From NCBI RefSeq assembly GCF_022538115.1, contig NZ_JAKZAL010000013.1:1-64000 (forward strand): a stretch of DNA of 64,000 nucleotides, read 5' to 3'. Position 1 is the first letter of the stretch. The number at the start of each line of letters is the position of its first letter. Under the pieces are notes generated by a model that worked only from the letters and a program-made list of their open reading frames with translations, searched no databases and was not told the origin of the DNA. Made by a program: the position numbers and the translations under genes. Positions 47,286-56,124 of the stretch are shown here, in pieces. The DNA comes from Cognataquiflexum rubidum. Lineage in GTDB: Bacteria > Bacteroidota > Bacteroidia > Cytophagales > Cyclobacteriaceae.

Positions 47286-47385
47286 TGATAAGGCAAAGTC
47301 TTGCTTCTCGGCTCTCGGTTCTTGTTTTACGCTTCTCGGTTCTCGCTTCTTGTGTCTCACGTCTCAAATCTCACATCTAAATAAT
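47286..47385 (+). repeat. Pyrimidine-rich heptamer leader before permease 6
   Basis: Repeats of TCTCGGT, TCTCGCTTCT and GTCTCAAATCTCA up to the ATG, with a period near 7 bp. These are the complement of the GAGAAGCGAGAACCGAG tracts found elsewhere. A frame is open upstream from 47218, but it runs through this repeat and is not counted as coding. Confidence 0.65.
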
Positions 47386-49782
47386 ATGTGGAAAAACTAC
47401 TTTAAAGTCTCCTTCAGAAACCTGTCCAAGCGGAAGCTGTATACAGGAATCAATATCCTTGGCCTGACGATTGCCATTGTCAGCTTTTTGGCAATATCGC
47501 TTTATATCTACCACGAGTTGAGCTATGACAAGATGTACACCGACTCGGAAAGGATCTACAAGTTCAACCAGGAATTTGTCTCCGGCGGTGAAAGCCAATT
47601 GGTAGGGACGACGCCGTCGCTGCTCGTTCCCACGTTGATGCAAGAAGTGCCTGAAGTCGAAGTCGGGACTTTGGTATTTGACCTGAGCATTTTTTCGTCA
47701 GTTATGGTGGATGCAGGAGAGGGAAATCAAGCGGAAACCAAATTTGCTTTTGCGGATCAGAATTTCTTTAAAGTCTTTGATTTTGAGATGATCACAGGCA
47801 ATCCCGTCCTTGTTTTGACCGAACCCAATCAGATTGTTCTGACCGAAAGCACGGCAAAAAGGTATTTTAGAAATGCCCCTGAGGCCAATGGCAAAACACT
47901 GAAAATTGATGGGAAGGAATACCTTGTCACAGGAGTCATGCAGGATTTCCCTTCCAACAGCCATTTGGATTTTGACTTTATTGCCTCTTTTGCCACACAC
48001 CGACATGGGAAAAATCCCGAATGGTCACCGTCTAATTATTATTCGTATGCGAAACTGACTCCTGATGCCGACTTACCGGCCTTGACCGGTAAACTGGATC
48101 AGATGGTCGAAAAATACATGGGTGAGGACATGAACAATTATGGCTTCAAGACCTCCTTTTTGTTCCAACCTGTCACTTCCATCCACCTTGGGGACAACCA
48201 ACTCCAAACTGTCAAACCAACTTCCGATATCCGGCAGCTCTATATTTTCGGCCTCGTGGCCGTTTTGTTGATTTTCATCGGAATCATCAATTATGTCAAC
48301 CTTGCAACTGCAGAAGCCACCGAGAGAAACAAGGAAGTGGGATTGAGAAAGGTCATGGGCGCTGGAAGGATGCAGCTTTTTGGACAGTTTATATCTGAGT
48401 CCTTTATTCTGACCTTTTCCGGCCTGATGTTTAGTCTATTGGTTTTGTATTTTCTTGCCCAACCATTTGAAAACTTCTCCGGCGTTCCCCTTCAATTGGA
48501 TCTTTTGGTTTCTCCTGTCGGAATTGTAGCGGTTTTTGGACTCCTGTTGCTGATCGGATTTTTGTCGGGGATTTATCCTGCCTTGATCCTGTCTGGGATG
48601 GAACCGCTGCGTGCCCTTGGCAAAAACATCAAAATCGGGGGAGGGACTTGGCTTCGCAAAGGCCTTGTCGTATTCCAGTTTTTTGTATCTATAGGTTTGT
48701 TGGTGGCGACTCTGATCGTGCAGCAGCAATTGGACTACATGCGTGAAGTCAACCTTGGTTATGACAGGGAGCAAGTAGTAGCATTGACCTATCACTACAA
48801 TATGCGGGAAACTGTAGGAACCCTCAAAAGCGAACTCCTGAGATCCGGCGCGGCACAATCCGTGACTTTGGCCGCCGACATGCCGATCTACATCAAGGCA
48901 GGATACAAGATCTTTCCTGGGTTTGACAACGGGAAAGAACTGATGATTACAGGCTATAATGCTGATCCGGATTTGGTCAAAACTTTGGGACTGAAGATTG
49001 TAATAGGGGAGGATTTTTCTCAAAATGAAATCACAAGGTCTGTCGCCTATGAAGAAAACATAGAACATGCTGTCATGCTCAACGAATCTGCAGTCAAATC
49101 CCTCGGTTGGACCAATGAGGAAGCAGTGGGCAAAAAACTGAATTTCGGTTCTCCCGCCTTCGTCAAGTCCGTGGTCGGAGATTTCTACTTCAATTCCCTT
49201 CACCATCAGGTGGGGCCTTTGGCCATCATGGTCAATCCAAATGAAGCCAATGTGATTTTGGCAAAACTTCCGAAGGGAAATCCTGCTGAGCATTTGGCCA
49301 AAATGGAAGGAATATGGAAAAACTTGGCTCCTGACAGGCCTTTCAATTACAAATTTGTCGATCAGGAATATGCGCGCATGTACAGCTCAGAAGAAAAGAC
49401 CGGGACCATCTTCAGCCTTTTTGCAGGGATAGCCATTTTTATTGCCTGTATGGGATTGTTTGGTTTGGTTTCCTATGTGGCCTTGAGAAGAACAAGGGAA
49501 ATCAGCATCCGCAAAGTCTTAGGCGCGACTTCAGGAGATGTCCTGAAAGTGCTTTCTGCGGACTTCTTCACGTTGTTGGGAATATCCTCAGTCTTGGCAG
49601 TAGGTTTTGGATTATGGTTTTCCAAGCAGTGGCTGGAGGGATTTGCCTACAAAACACAGATTTCTCCTTTGGTCTATGTTGCCGCAATTTTGGTGGTGGC
49701 GCTGATTTCCTTTTTGACCATCGGCTACCGCACCCTCAAAGTCAATCTCCAAAATCCGGCGAAGACGCTTAAGGACGAATAA
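47386..49782 (+). CDS. FtsX/MacB-type ABC permease 6
   Basis: A 798-residue permease. I chose the ATG at 47386 because the protein from there starts MWKNYFKVSFRNLSKRK, like permeases 4 and 5; the 56 codons before it are repeat sequence. Layout is as in the others: helix GLTIAIVSFLAISLYIYHEL, MacB_PCD domain, first FtsX block near 280-410 (INYVNLATAEATERNKEVGL, RKVMGAGRMQ), second block near 675-790 (RRTREISIRKVLGATSGD). It ends NPAKTLKDE. The two internal domains place it with the others as an array. Confidence 0.92.
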   Translation: MWKNYFKVSFRNLSKRKLYTGINILGLTIAIVSFLAISLYIYHELSYDKMYTDSERIYKFNQEFVSGGESQLVGTTPSLLVPTLMQEVPEVEVGTLVFDLSIFSSVMVDAGEGNQAETKFAFADQNFFKVFDFEMITGNPVLVLTEPNQIVLTESTAKRYFRNAPEANGKTLKIDGKEYLVTGVMQDFPSNSHLDFDFIASFATHRHGKNPEWSPSNYYSYAKLTPDADLPALTGKLDQMVEKYMGEDMNNYGFKTSFLFQPVTSIHLGDNQLQTVKPTSDIRQLYIFGLVAVLLIFIGIINYVNLATAEATERNKEVGLRKVMGAGRMQLFGQFISESFILTFSGLMFSLLVLYFLAQPFENFSGVPLQLDLLVSPVGIVAVFGLLLLIGFLSGIYPALILSGMEPLRALGKNIKIGGGTWLRKGLVVFQFFVSIGLLVATLIVQQQLDYMREVNLGYDREQVVALTYHYNMRETVGTLKSELLRSGAAQSVTLAADMPIYIKAGYKIFPGFDNGKELMITGYNADPDLVKTLGLKIVIGEDFSQNEITRSVAYEENIEHAVMLNESAVKSLGWTNEEAVGKKLNFGSPAFVKSVVGDFYFNSLHHQVGPLAIMVNPNEANVILAKLPKGNPAEHLAKMEGIWKNLAPDRPFNYKFVDQEYARMYSSEEKTGTIFSLFAGIAIFIACMGLFGLVSYVALRRTREISIRKVLGATSGDVLKVLSADFFTLLGISSVLAVGFGLWFSKQWLEGFAYKTQISPLVYVAAILVVALISFLTIGYRTLKVNLQNPAKTLKDE

Positions 49783-49789
49783 GAACCGA

Positions 49790-50040
49790 GAGAAGGAAGC
49801 TTGGAAGTCGGGAAGGAAGGAAGTCGGGAAGTTAGAATGTTGAATGAAAGGACGGAAGAAAGAAGACGAAAAAAAAGCTCCCTTGTCATTTTGAACGTAG
49901 AGAGAAATCTTAAAAATGAATCTCGCAAAGACTCAAAGGCGCAAAAAAATCAACCTCTTACTACTTGCCTTTCACCTCTCACTCCTCCTTTTTTAAAGCT
50001 CACCGAATATTTGCTCGTCTTTAATTGATTATATTGCAGA
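49790..50040. repeat. Purine tract and REP-like words
   Basis: GGAAGTCGGGAAGGAAGGAAG heptamer-like words, then a REP-like TTGAACGTAGAGAGAAATC and CTCGCAAAGACTCAAAGGCGC. This 277-bp gap holds no gene. Confidence 0.6.
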
Positions 50041-50059
50041 TGATTTTAATTGGGTCTCT

Positions 50060-50275
50060 ATGAAAATGGATAAAAAAGCCTTCGTTATTCAGAGTTTTGA
50101 AGAAGCTGCAGACCATCAGAAACATTATGGAAATATGCCTGAGGATGAAAAGAAGGATCTGTTTTTCAAACTGATGCAGGCGGCTTATGGATTTGTGGGC
50201 AATGATTGGCCCAAGATGGATAAGAGTCATTTTGAAGTAAAAACATTGATTAAAAATGAAGGAAATAAGCCTTAA
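50060..50275 (+). CDS. Small partner protein of a nucleotidyltransferase
   Basis: A 71-residue charged protein (KAFVIQSFEEAADHQKHYG ... YGFVGNDWPKMDKSHF). It resembles the short proteins that precede AbiEii/MNT-like nucleotidyltransferase genes in many Bacteroidota, starting with a SFEEA-type helix and a tail with M-D-K/R. Its 3' end overlaps the next gene by 20 bp, so the two are translationally coupled. It may be an antitoxin or regulator; the function is unproven. A second ATG lies two codons in (50066). Confidence 0.6.
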   Translation: MKMDKKAFVIQSFEEAADHQKHYGNMPEDEKKDLFFKLMQAAYGFVGNDWPKMDKSHFEVKTLIKNEGNKP

Positions 50276-50732
50276 TGTATTTAATGATGACTTCAAAGAT
50301 TTTATTGAAAGCCTCAGCAAATTTCAAGTTGAATATATTTTGATTGGTGGATACGCGGTAATTTTACATGGCTATAATAGAACTACAGGAGATTTGGATA
50401 TTTGGGTTAATCCGACCGAAACTAACTATGGGAAACTGATAAAGGCATTTTCATACTTTGGATTTCCTACAGAGGCCATTGACCTGAACAGGTTTTTGAA
50501 GGTTGGAAATTACAATGTTTTTACTTTTGGAAGGCCTCCTATGGCCATTGATATAGTGACCAAAATCCAAGGGGTAGAATTTTCCGAAGCAATCCCTAAT
50601 GTTAAGGATGTTGAGATTCAAGGGATTATTGTAAGGCTTTTGGGTTTCTCAGACCTTGTTAAAACAAAGAAAGCTACCGGGAGATATAAAGATTTGGATG
50701 ATTTGGAAAATTTAGATTTGGATAAATTTTAA
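50256..50732 (+). CDS. Nucleotidyltransferase-fold protein (MNT/AbiEii-like)
   Basis: A 158-residue protein with the minimal nucleotidyltransferase signature IGGYAVILHGYNRTTGDLDIW near residues 25-46 (G-G at the start, D-x-D at the end). The last third (LLGFSDLVKTKKATGRYKDLDDL) matches the tail of this family, where a conserved Lys and Asp cluster follow. It overlaps its 71-residue partner by 20 bp. Such pairs act as toxin-antitoxin or AMP-transferring modules in some systems, but here this is inference. The catalytic third carboxylate is probably in PMAIDIVTK. Confidence 0.8.
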   Translation: MKEISLNVFNDDFKDFIESLSKFQVEYILIGGYAVILHGYNRTTGDLDIWVNPTETNYGKLIKAFSYFGFPTEAIDLNRFLKVGNYNVFTFGRPPMAIDIVTKIQGVEFSEAIPNVKDVEIQGIIVRLLGFSDLVKTKKATGRYKDLDDLENLDLDKF

Positions 50733-50815
50733 ACCAGGTTTTTAAATTTTTCTTTTCAAGTCAACATCAATCGCTGTTTAAACTTTACAAGATTATCCCA
50801 AATTAAAAAGAGGAA

Positions 50816-51493
50816 TTAATCCTCCTCTTCTTCCTCCCTTTCCTCATATTCCCCTTCAAATTCATCCGCTATCAGATCATCTTGACTCAACCAATATTCG
50901 GAAGTCAGGATTTTGAAGTTTGTTCCGTCTGTTGTCTGCATATCCCACAGAATGGACTCCGCTTCGGGGAAAGGAGCATTTCCTGTCATTTTATCTCCAA
51001 AGAGTCTTTTGATTAGGTTGCTGTCTGAAAGGCCCTTGTCCAATAACTTGAGCATGCCTTCTTTGGTCATTTCCACCTTCCCGGTTTTATCAAGCGGGGT
51101 CAGGGTACATTCAAACTGACTGGCTTTGATATTTGGGAACTTCCCGTTGAAGGCTTTGTTTAGGAGTTGGTTGACATGGAAAAGTGTAGCGTGCAGGCTG
51201 ATTTCGGGATATTCCTCTGCGATCTTGTCTAAGAGCATGTCGTTGGATATCTGTTCGATTTGACCTTTGGACAAGTCTTCGCTCAGTTTGTAGCTCAAGA
51301 CAATAGCCGCAGCTTCATTGGGTTCATAATCAATAATGGCCATCATTAACAATTCCCGCAATGAATCTTCTTCTGCACTCTCGGCATCGGGAAAACCGAA
51401 AAGGTCTAAAAGTTGGATATAATCCGCTGTGGACCAATAATCCTTGACCTGATCCAATGTTTTGAAGGAAGTAATTTTAATCTGAAATTTCAT
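50816..51493 (-). CDS. Conserved-looking acidic protein of unknown function
   Basis: A 225-residue cytoplasmic protein with no signal or membrane segment. The first ~100 residues are helical, with SLRELLMMAIIDYEPNEAA. The C-terminal tail is strongly acidic (EGEYEEREEEEED). I do not recognise the family. It is convergent with the nucleotidyltransferase gene and separated by 83 bp with no clear terminator. Confidence 0.7.
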   Translation of the reverse strand: MKFQIKITSFKTLDQVKDYWSTADYIQLLDLFGFPDAESAEEDSLRELLMMAIIDYEPNEAAAIVLSYKLSEDLSKGQIEQISNDMLLDKIAEEYPEISLHATLFHVNQLLNKAFNGKFPNIKASQFECTLTPLDKTGKVEMTKEGMLKLLDKGLSDSNLIKRLFGDKMTGNAPFPEAESILWDMQTTDGTNFKILTSEYWLSQDDLIADEFEGEYEEREEEEED

Positions 51494-51566
51494 ATTTTTT
51501 GACTTTGGTATAAGTTAGGTGGTATTGTCGGAGATGTAAGGGAATATCTCATAAATCGTTTTTTTA

Positions 51567-52330
51567 ACCGCAATGGACTCAGTTATCCTGCTTCTCGGTT
51601 ATCCTGCTTCTCCGGAAGCTGGATATACTATTTTTTTACCGCAAAGGACGGAAAGGTTTCGCCATGGGCGCAATGAGGATTATTTAATTTACCACTGAGC
51701 CCGCAGAGGGCACAGAGAAAAATCGTTAAATTTTCTCCCGCAGATATCATAGAAGGACGCAGAACTTTCAAGGCCGTCAGTTATCCTGCTTATCTGGAAG
51801 CTGGATACACTATTTTATACCGCAATGGACGGTAAGGTTTAGCAAAGGGCGCAATGAGGATTATTTACTTTACCACTGAGCCCGCAGAGGGCACAGAGAA
51901 AAATCGTTTAATTATCTCCCGCAGATATCATAGAAGGACGCAGAACTTTCAAGGTCGTCAGTTATCCTGCTTCTCGGTTATCCTGCTTATCCGGAAGCTG
52001 GATACAGTATTTTTATACCGCAATGGACGGTAAGATTTTGCAAAGGGCGCAAAGGGTGAGACCCTTTATTTTCTTTGTTTCTTTTGTGGTTTAATTTTCT
52101 CCCGCAGATATCGCAGATTGACGCAGAAGACTTCTCCGCCAATGTTTGTATCACCAAAAAGATTTGTCAAACACGCCTTTTTCTTTGAAGCTTTGTGTAA
52201 GATATTTTTTCTTTTACCGCAATGGACGGTGAGGTTTCGCAAAGGGCGCAGAGCGTTTAATCCTTTGTTTTCTTTGTCTCTTTTGTGGTTTAATATTCTC
52301 TCCCAAATATCGTAGGTTGACGTGGAAGAC
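51567..52330. repeat. Tandem degenerate ~180-200-bp repeat
   Basis: Units start with ACCGCAA.GGA(C) at 51567, 51638, 51819, 52017 and 52216. The 51638 and 51819 units are nearly identical over 180 bp and carry, in order, GGGCGCAATGAGG, CCACTGAGCCCGCAGAGGG, CTCCCGCAGATATCATAG and GTTATCCTGCTT. The unit at 51819 carries an extra copy of the GGTTATCCTGCTT word. The 51567 copy is a truncated unit and the last two are degenerate. Non-coding; occupies most of the 1.1-kb gap 51494-52592. Confidence 0.85.
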
Positions 52331-52347
52331 TCCTTATCGTCCGTCAG

Positions 52348-52363
52348 CGAACAAAAATGTTCG
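52348..52363. promoter_or_regulatory. Perfect palindrome CGAACA-N4-TGTTCG, possible operator
   Basis: The best-conserved copy of three related palindromes, 230 bp before the ABC ATPase start. It is preceded by CCGTCAG and followed by a CGAACAATATTGGGC region. Confidence 0.45.
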
Positions 52364-52547
52364 ATACTTCAAACCGAATTCTTTCAAAAAACGCCCTTAT
52401 TCGAACAATATTGGGCTTTTTTTATGGCATAGGATTGGGATGGTTAAATTGACCGATGTCAGATGTGCGATGCTTAATTCATCGGTCATCGGTCAAAAAC
52501 CACAAAATCTAAGTCTCACCCCGGTAGTTTTGGGGAATCATGTCTTA

Positions 52548-52592
52548 AGTCTCAAATCTCAAGTCTCAAATCTCATATCTCACGTCTTACCA
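52548..52592 (+). repeat. TCTCAAG heptamer leader before the ABC ATPase
   Basis: A run of AAGTCTCAAATCTC words with 7-bp period, ending just before the ATG; it is nearly G-poor and pyrimidine-biased. Confidence 0.65.
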
Positions 52593-53267
52593 ATGATTCA
52601 GCTTAACCAAATTGACAAATTCATCGAATCGCGATTTCAGCGGGTTTTTATATTGAAAGGAATTGACCTGACCATCGAGCAGGGGGAATTTCTCACCCTC
52701 ATGGGACCCTCAGGTGTGGGCAAATCAACTTTGCTCAACATCATCGGATTGTTGGATGAGGATTATGAAGGGAAATATTCCTTTGATGGGAAGTCTATCA
52801 ATAACATGAAATCCAAGGAAAGGTCTGCTTTGCACAAGTCTGAGTTTGGATACATATTTCAGGCCTACCACCTGATCGACGAACTGACGGTTTATGAAAA
52901 TATCGAAACCCCTTTGCTTTACAGGAATGTGTCAGGCGGAGAGCGGAAGAGCATCATCGCTGATCTTTTGGACAGGTTCAATATGGTAGCCAAGAAGGAC
53001 CTGTTCCCCGAGCAACTATCTGGTGGACAGCAGCAGTTGGTCGGAATAGCAAGGGCGATAGCAGGGAGACCAAGGGTACTGTTGGCCGATGAACCGACAG
53101 GAAACCTCCATTCTGCACAGGCAAAAGAGATCATGGAAGTTTTCAAGGAACTGAACAAAGAAGGAACTACCATCATCCAAGCCACTCATGCGCGCGAAAA
53201 TGCAGATTACGGAACACGCCTGATTGAAATGTTGGACGGAAAAATTGACAAAGACATTGCCATATAA
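52593..53267 (+). CDS. ABC transporter ATP-binding protein (MacB/LolD type)
   Basis: A 225-residue stand-alone ABC ATPase. I chose the ATG at 52593; the longer frame from 52317 runs through the repeat leader. It has Walker A GPSGVGKST near 38-46, the Q-loop YIFQAYH, signature LSGGQQQLVGIARAI, Walker B VLLADEPTG and the H-loop THAREN. This is the size and pattern of MacB/LolD-type ATPases that pair with FtsX-fold permeases. It is the only ABC ATPase in the window, 1 bp before the TolC-type gene, and plausibly powers one or more of the six permeases. Confidence 0.93.
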   Translation: MIQLNQIDKFIESRFQRVFILKGIDLTIEQGEFLTLMGPSGVGKSTLLNIIGLLDEDYEGKYSFDGKSINNMKSKERSALHKSEFGYIFQAYHLIDELTVYENIETPLLYRNVSGGERKSIIADLLDRFNMVAKKDLFPEQLSGGQQQLVGIARAIAGRPRVLLADEPTGNLHSAQAKEIMEVFKELNKEGTTIIQATHARENADYGTRLIEMLDGKIDKDIAI

Positions 53268-53268
53268 T

Positions 53269-54600
53269 ATGAATAAGATACTCATTACCGCTTTGATTTT
53301 GATGGCTTTCATTTCTGAATTGAAAGCGCAGGATACCCTGAAACTCAATTTCCGGGAAGCGGTCAACATCGGTTTGCAGCAAAACCTCGCTTACAAACAG
53401 CGTACAAACGAACAGGACGTGTTGAAAAGGGAAAAACAGGCCGCACAGCTCGCCCATCTTCCCAACCTCAATATTGGCAACAGTGGATTCAGACAAACCG
53501 GCCAACAATACCAACAAGTCGAGGACCAATTGATCGTGACCAATGTGTCCAACAACATCATTACCTCTAACCTCAATACCTCCATGCCGATTTACAATGG
53601 CGGCAGGAGAATCAACAATACCCAAGCAACGAGATTCTTCGAGGAGGCTGGTGAAAACAGCCTCGAAAGGTCTGCACAGGAAGTTATGTTTAACATCGGC
53701 AGGCAATACCTGCAGGTATTGTTGGATCAGGAGTTATATAGAATCGCCTTGGAAAACCTTGAAAACCAAAAGAAGCAGCTCGAGCAGATAGAAGGCTTTG
53801 TCGAGGCTGGATTGAGGACATTGTCTGACCAATATAACCAGCAATCAGAAGTGGCAAGGTTGGAAACCGTGGCCCTGAACGCCAAAATACAATGGGAAAC
53901 CGATGCCTGGACTTTGGCAGAGACCCTCCAACTCGGGCCAAATGTCATCCCTCAACTTGAGGCCGTGAGCCTCAGCCCCGGACAAAGTGAGTATCTGAAC
54001 ATGTCTGTGGAGGAACTATATACCATTGCTTTGGAAAACAGAAAAGACTTCAAGCAGCAACAGCTGCTTGAATCAGGCAATAAAAAACTCCTCGCTGTTT
54101 CTAGGTCATTCATGTATCCGCAAGTCAATGCTTTTTTCAATTACAGTACTTTCTTTACTTCATTGGATGATAGGAGTATTTCTGAACAGCTTTGGCAGGT
54201 CTATCCACAGCAGACCATCGGCTTGTCGCTGAATATTCCGATTTTCAATAATTTCAATAATAAACTCACCGTTACACGCAGCAAGGTAGAGTACTACAAC
54301 CAACAGCTTGAAAAAACGGCTTTGGAGAGAAGGATTTCTCAGGAAATCAAATTGGCTTACGAAAATTACAAAGCCAGTATCAAAAGGGAAGAAGCCACCA
54401 AGTTACAGCTTACTGCGGCGGAAGAAGCGCAGAAAGCCATTTCTGAGCGTTTCAGGCTTGGGGTAAGCAACTTTGTCGACCTTGCCACTGCTAACCAACA
54501 GCTTGTCGCCGGGCAATCGGATTATGTCCAAGCTTTGTACACGCTATTCTTCCAGGAGGTGATTTTGAATTATCAGTTGGGGGTATTGGCGGTGGATTAA
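53269..54600 (+). CDS. TolC-family outer-membrane efflux protein
   Basis: A 443-residue outer-membrane channel protein. I chose the ATG at 53269, which opens the signal peptide (NKILITALILMAFISELKAQ). Two OEP repeats are visible: AVNIGLQQNLAYKQRTNEQD near 35 and YTIALENRKDFKQQQLLES near 255, each with long helices. The C-terminal ~60 residues have RFRLGVSNFVDLATANQQL, the family landmark. It starts 1 bp after the ABC ATPase stop, so they form one operon. A periplasmic adaptor is missing here and is expected elsewhere. Confidence 0.92.
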   Translation: MNKILITALILMAFISELKAQDTLKLNFREAVNIGLQQNLAYKQRTNEQDVLKREKQAAQLAHLPNLNIGNSGFRQTGQQYQQVEDQLIVTNVSNNIITSNLNTSMPIYNGGRRINNTQATRFFEEAGENSLERSAQEVMFNIGRQYLQVLLDQELYRIALENLENQKKQLEQIEGFVEAGLRTLSDQYNQQSEVARLETVALNAKIQWETDAWTLAETLQLGPNVIPQLEAVSLSPGQSEYLNMSVEELYTIALENRKDFKQQQLLESGNKKLLAVSRSFMYPQVNAFFNYSTFFTSLDDRSISEQLWQVYPQQTIGLSLNIPIFNNFNNKLTVTRSKVEYYNQQLEKTALERRISQEIKLAYENYKASIKREEATKLQLTAAEEAQKAISERFRLGVSNFVDLATANQQLVAGQSDYVQALYTLFFQEVILNYQLGVLAVD

Positions 54601-54724
54601 AAAAAGCAGAATCCTTTGTCAAAGTTTTATGGAAGTTGATCATCAAATTTATTCATAAATCCATGCAACTTTTTATAAGAAAAAAGTATCTGTTTAACTG
54701 GAGCTTTTTTCTGTTTTTAAATTC

Positions 54725-55390
54725 ATGGAACCTATCAAGAGGATTTTATTATTAGGTGCTACTGGGCGTACAGGCCATGAAGTGTTGCAGCAGGCTTTGG
54801 AAAAAGGGTATCATGTGAATGCCTTGGTCAGGGACGGTAAGAAAATTCAGTTGGAGGATCCGGGACTTCAGGTATTTGAAGGAGATACCAGAATACCGAG
54901 GGATTTGAATTTTGCGATTGAAAACTGTCAGGCGGTGATCAGTTGCCTGAATATTTCACGCAAATCGGATTTCCCTTGGTCACCTTTACAGACACCTGAG
55001 GATTTTTTGTCCATGACGATGAAAACCCTCATTAAAGTTTGTCATGATCGGAACATCAAAAGACTCGTTTTTACCTCCGCATGGGGAGTGGGGGACAGCA
55101 GGCCGTTTATTCCGGGATGGTTTGCATGGCTGATTGACAACAGCAACCTTTCTGCCGCTTACCTCGAGCATGAAAGACAGGAGGCTTTGGTGCGTAATTC
55201 GGGTTTGGATTGGACTATTGTCCGGCCGGTCGGACTGACCAACAGCCAAAAACCAAAAGTGGCCAAGGCGATTTTGGATCATAGCCGCAAACCCTCCCTA
55301 ACCATCTCCCGCAAGGCCACAGCCGGTTTTTTGGTTGATATTTTGGGACATAAAAATTTTATTCAAAAGGTTCCTGTTCTATATTCCTGA
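54725..55390 (+). CDS. NAD(P)H-binding SDR/NmrA-like protein
   Basis: A 221-residue Rossmann-fold protein of the atypical SDR group. The dinucleotide motif is GATGRTGHEV near residues 11-20. It is followed by a VNALVRDGK turn, the LKV-like FTSAWGVGDS region (in place of the classical Y-x3-K), and DWTIVRPVGLTN. It likely acts as a reductase or as a redox sensor. The next gene starts 3 bp after its stop, so they are cotranscribed. Confidence 0.88.
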   Translation: MEPIKRILLLGATGRTGHEVLQQALEKGYHVNALVRDGKKIQLEDPGLQVFEGDTRIPRDLNFAIENCQAVISCLNISRKSDFPWSPLQTPEDFLSMTMKTLIKVCHDRNIKRLVFTSAWGVGDSRPFIPGWFAWLIDNSNLSAAYLEHERQEALVRNSGLDWTIVRPVGLTNSQKPKVAKAILDHSRKPSLTISRKATAGFLVDILGHKNFIQKVPVLYS

Positions 55391-55393
55391 TCG

Positions 55394-56071
55394 ATGAAAA
55401 AGACAAATATCCTGTTTGCTGTTTTTGCAGCGGTATTGTTGCTGACCCGATTCTATGGACTTGAGATGGAAGACGGGGAGAGGTTTATCCGTGTGATCGG
55501 TTGGATGGATTTCCTTTGGCTTGCAATCGGTTGGGTATTGGCAAATTTTCAAATTCAGGCAGGCCTTCCGGAGATTTTTGGAGATGGAGAAGCAAGGAAC
55601 AAATGGTTTTTACCTTTTTTGGTGGGAATGGGATTTGCTGTGTTAGACGTAGTGGCAATAGAATTCATTCTCACCAATGAACCGCACCAAACTTTGCCAC
55701 CCTATACCCAACCCTTTCCCTATTCCATTTTTCTTTATTTCGCCGGCGGGCTTTACATGGAATTGTTTTACAAACTCATTCCCCTGACAGTTTTGCTGTT
55801 GGTGTTTGAAAAATTTCTCCAAGGAAATCTAAAGAAATACCTCACTTACTTCATCATTTTCCTGCTTTCCATTTGGGAACCGATTTCCCAATTACCGTCG
55901 GATCCGATGTGGTTTGTGGTGTATGCCTTTGCCTTCGGTTTTGCCTTCAATTTCCTCCAAATCTATTTTTTCAGGAAAATGGGTTGGCTGTATTCGGTAT
56001 TGTGTCGCATGGGTCTGTATTTGGTCTGGCATGTGGCATTGGGTATTTGGATTGAGTTCTGGGTGCTTTAG
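55394..56071 (+). CDS. Multi-pass membrane protein of unknown function
   Basis: A 225-residue integral membrane protein with about six or seven hydrophobic segments. The pattern MELFYK near 120 and the C-terminal RMGLYLVWHVALGIW loosely recall the CPBP/Abi intramembrane protease family, where EExxxR and HxxxN/B motifs are expected, but the first Glu pair is not intact. I list this only as a hint. It is in one operon with the upstream NAD(P)H-binding gene. Confidence 0.7.
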   Translation: MKKTNILFAVFAAVLLLTRFYGLEMEDGERFIRVIGWMDFLWLAIGWVLANFQIQAGLPEIFGDGEARNKWFLPFLVGMGFAVLDVVAIEFILTNEPHQTLPPYTQPFPYSIFLYFAGGLYMELFYKLIPLTVLLLVFEKFLQGNLKKYLTYFIIFLLSIWEPISQLPSDPMWFVVYAFAFGFAFNFLQIYFFRKMGWLYSVLCRMGLYLVWHVALGIWIEFWVL

Positions 56072-56124
56072 AAGGCCGAGGAACTTGGATTGAAGTGCAT
56101 TGGTAGCGGCTATGAACCGTGGAC

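Noticed and set aside
47218-47385. 56-residue N-terminal extension of permease 6
   Set aside because: The open frame runs through TCTCGGT-type repeat sequence; the MWKNYFKVSFRN start at 47386 matches the paralogues.
29656-49782. Permease block as a single horizontally acquired island
   Set aside because: No integrase or composition break was seen by eye, and such permease families are native in this group; repeats alone do not prove transfer.
52317-52592. 92-residue N-terminal extension of the ABC ATPase
   Set aside because: The frame crosses the palindrome and TCTCAAG repeats; the ATPase fold begins at 52593.
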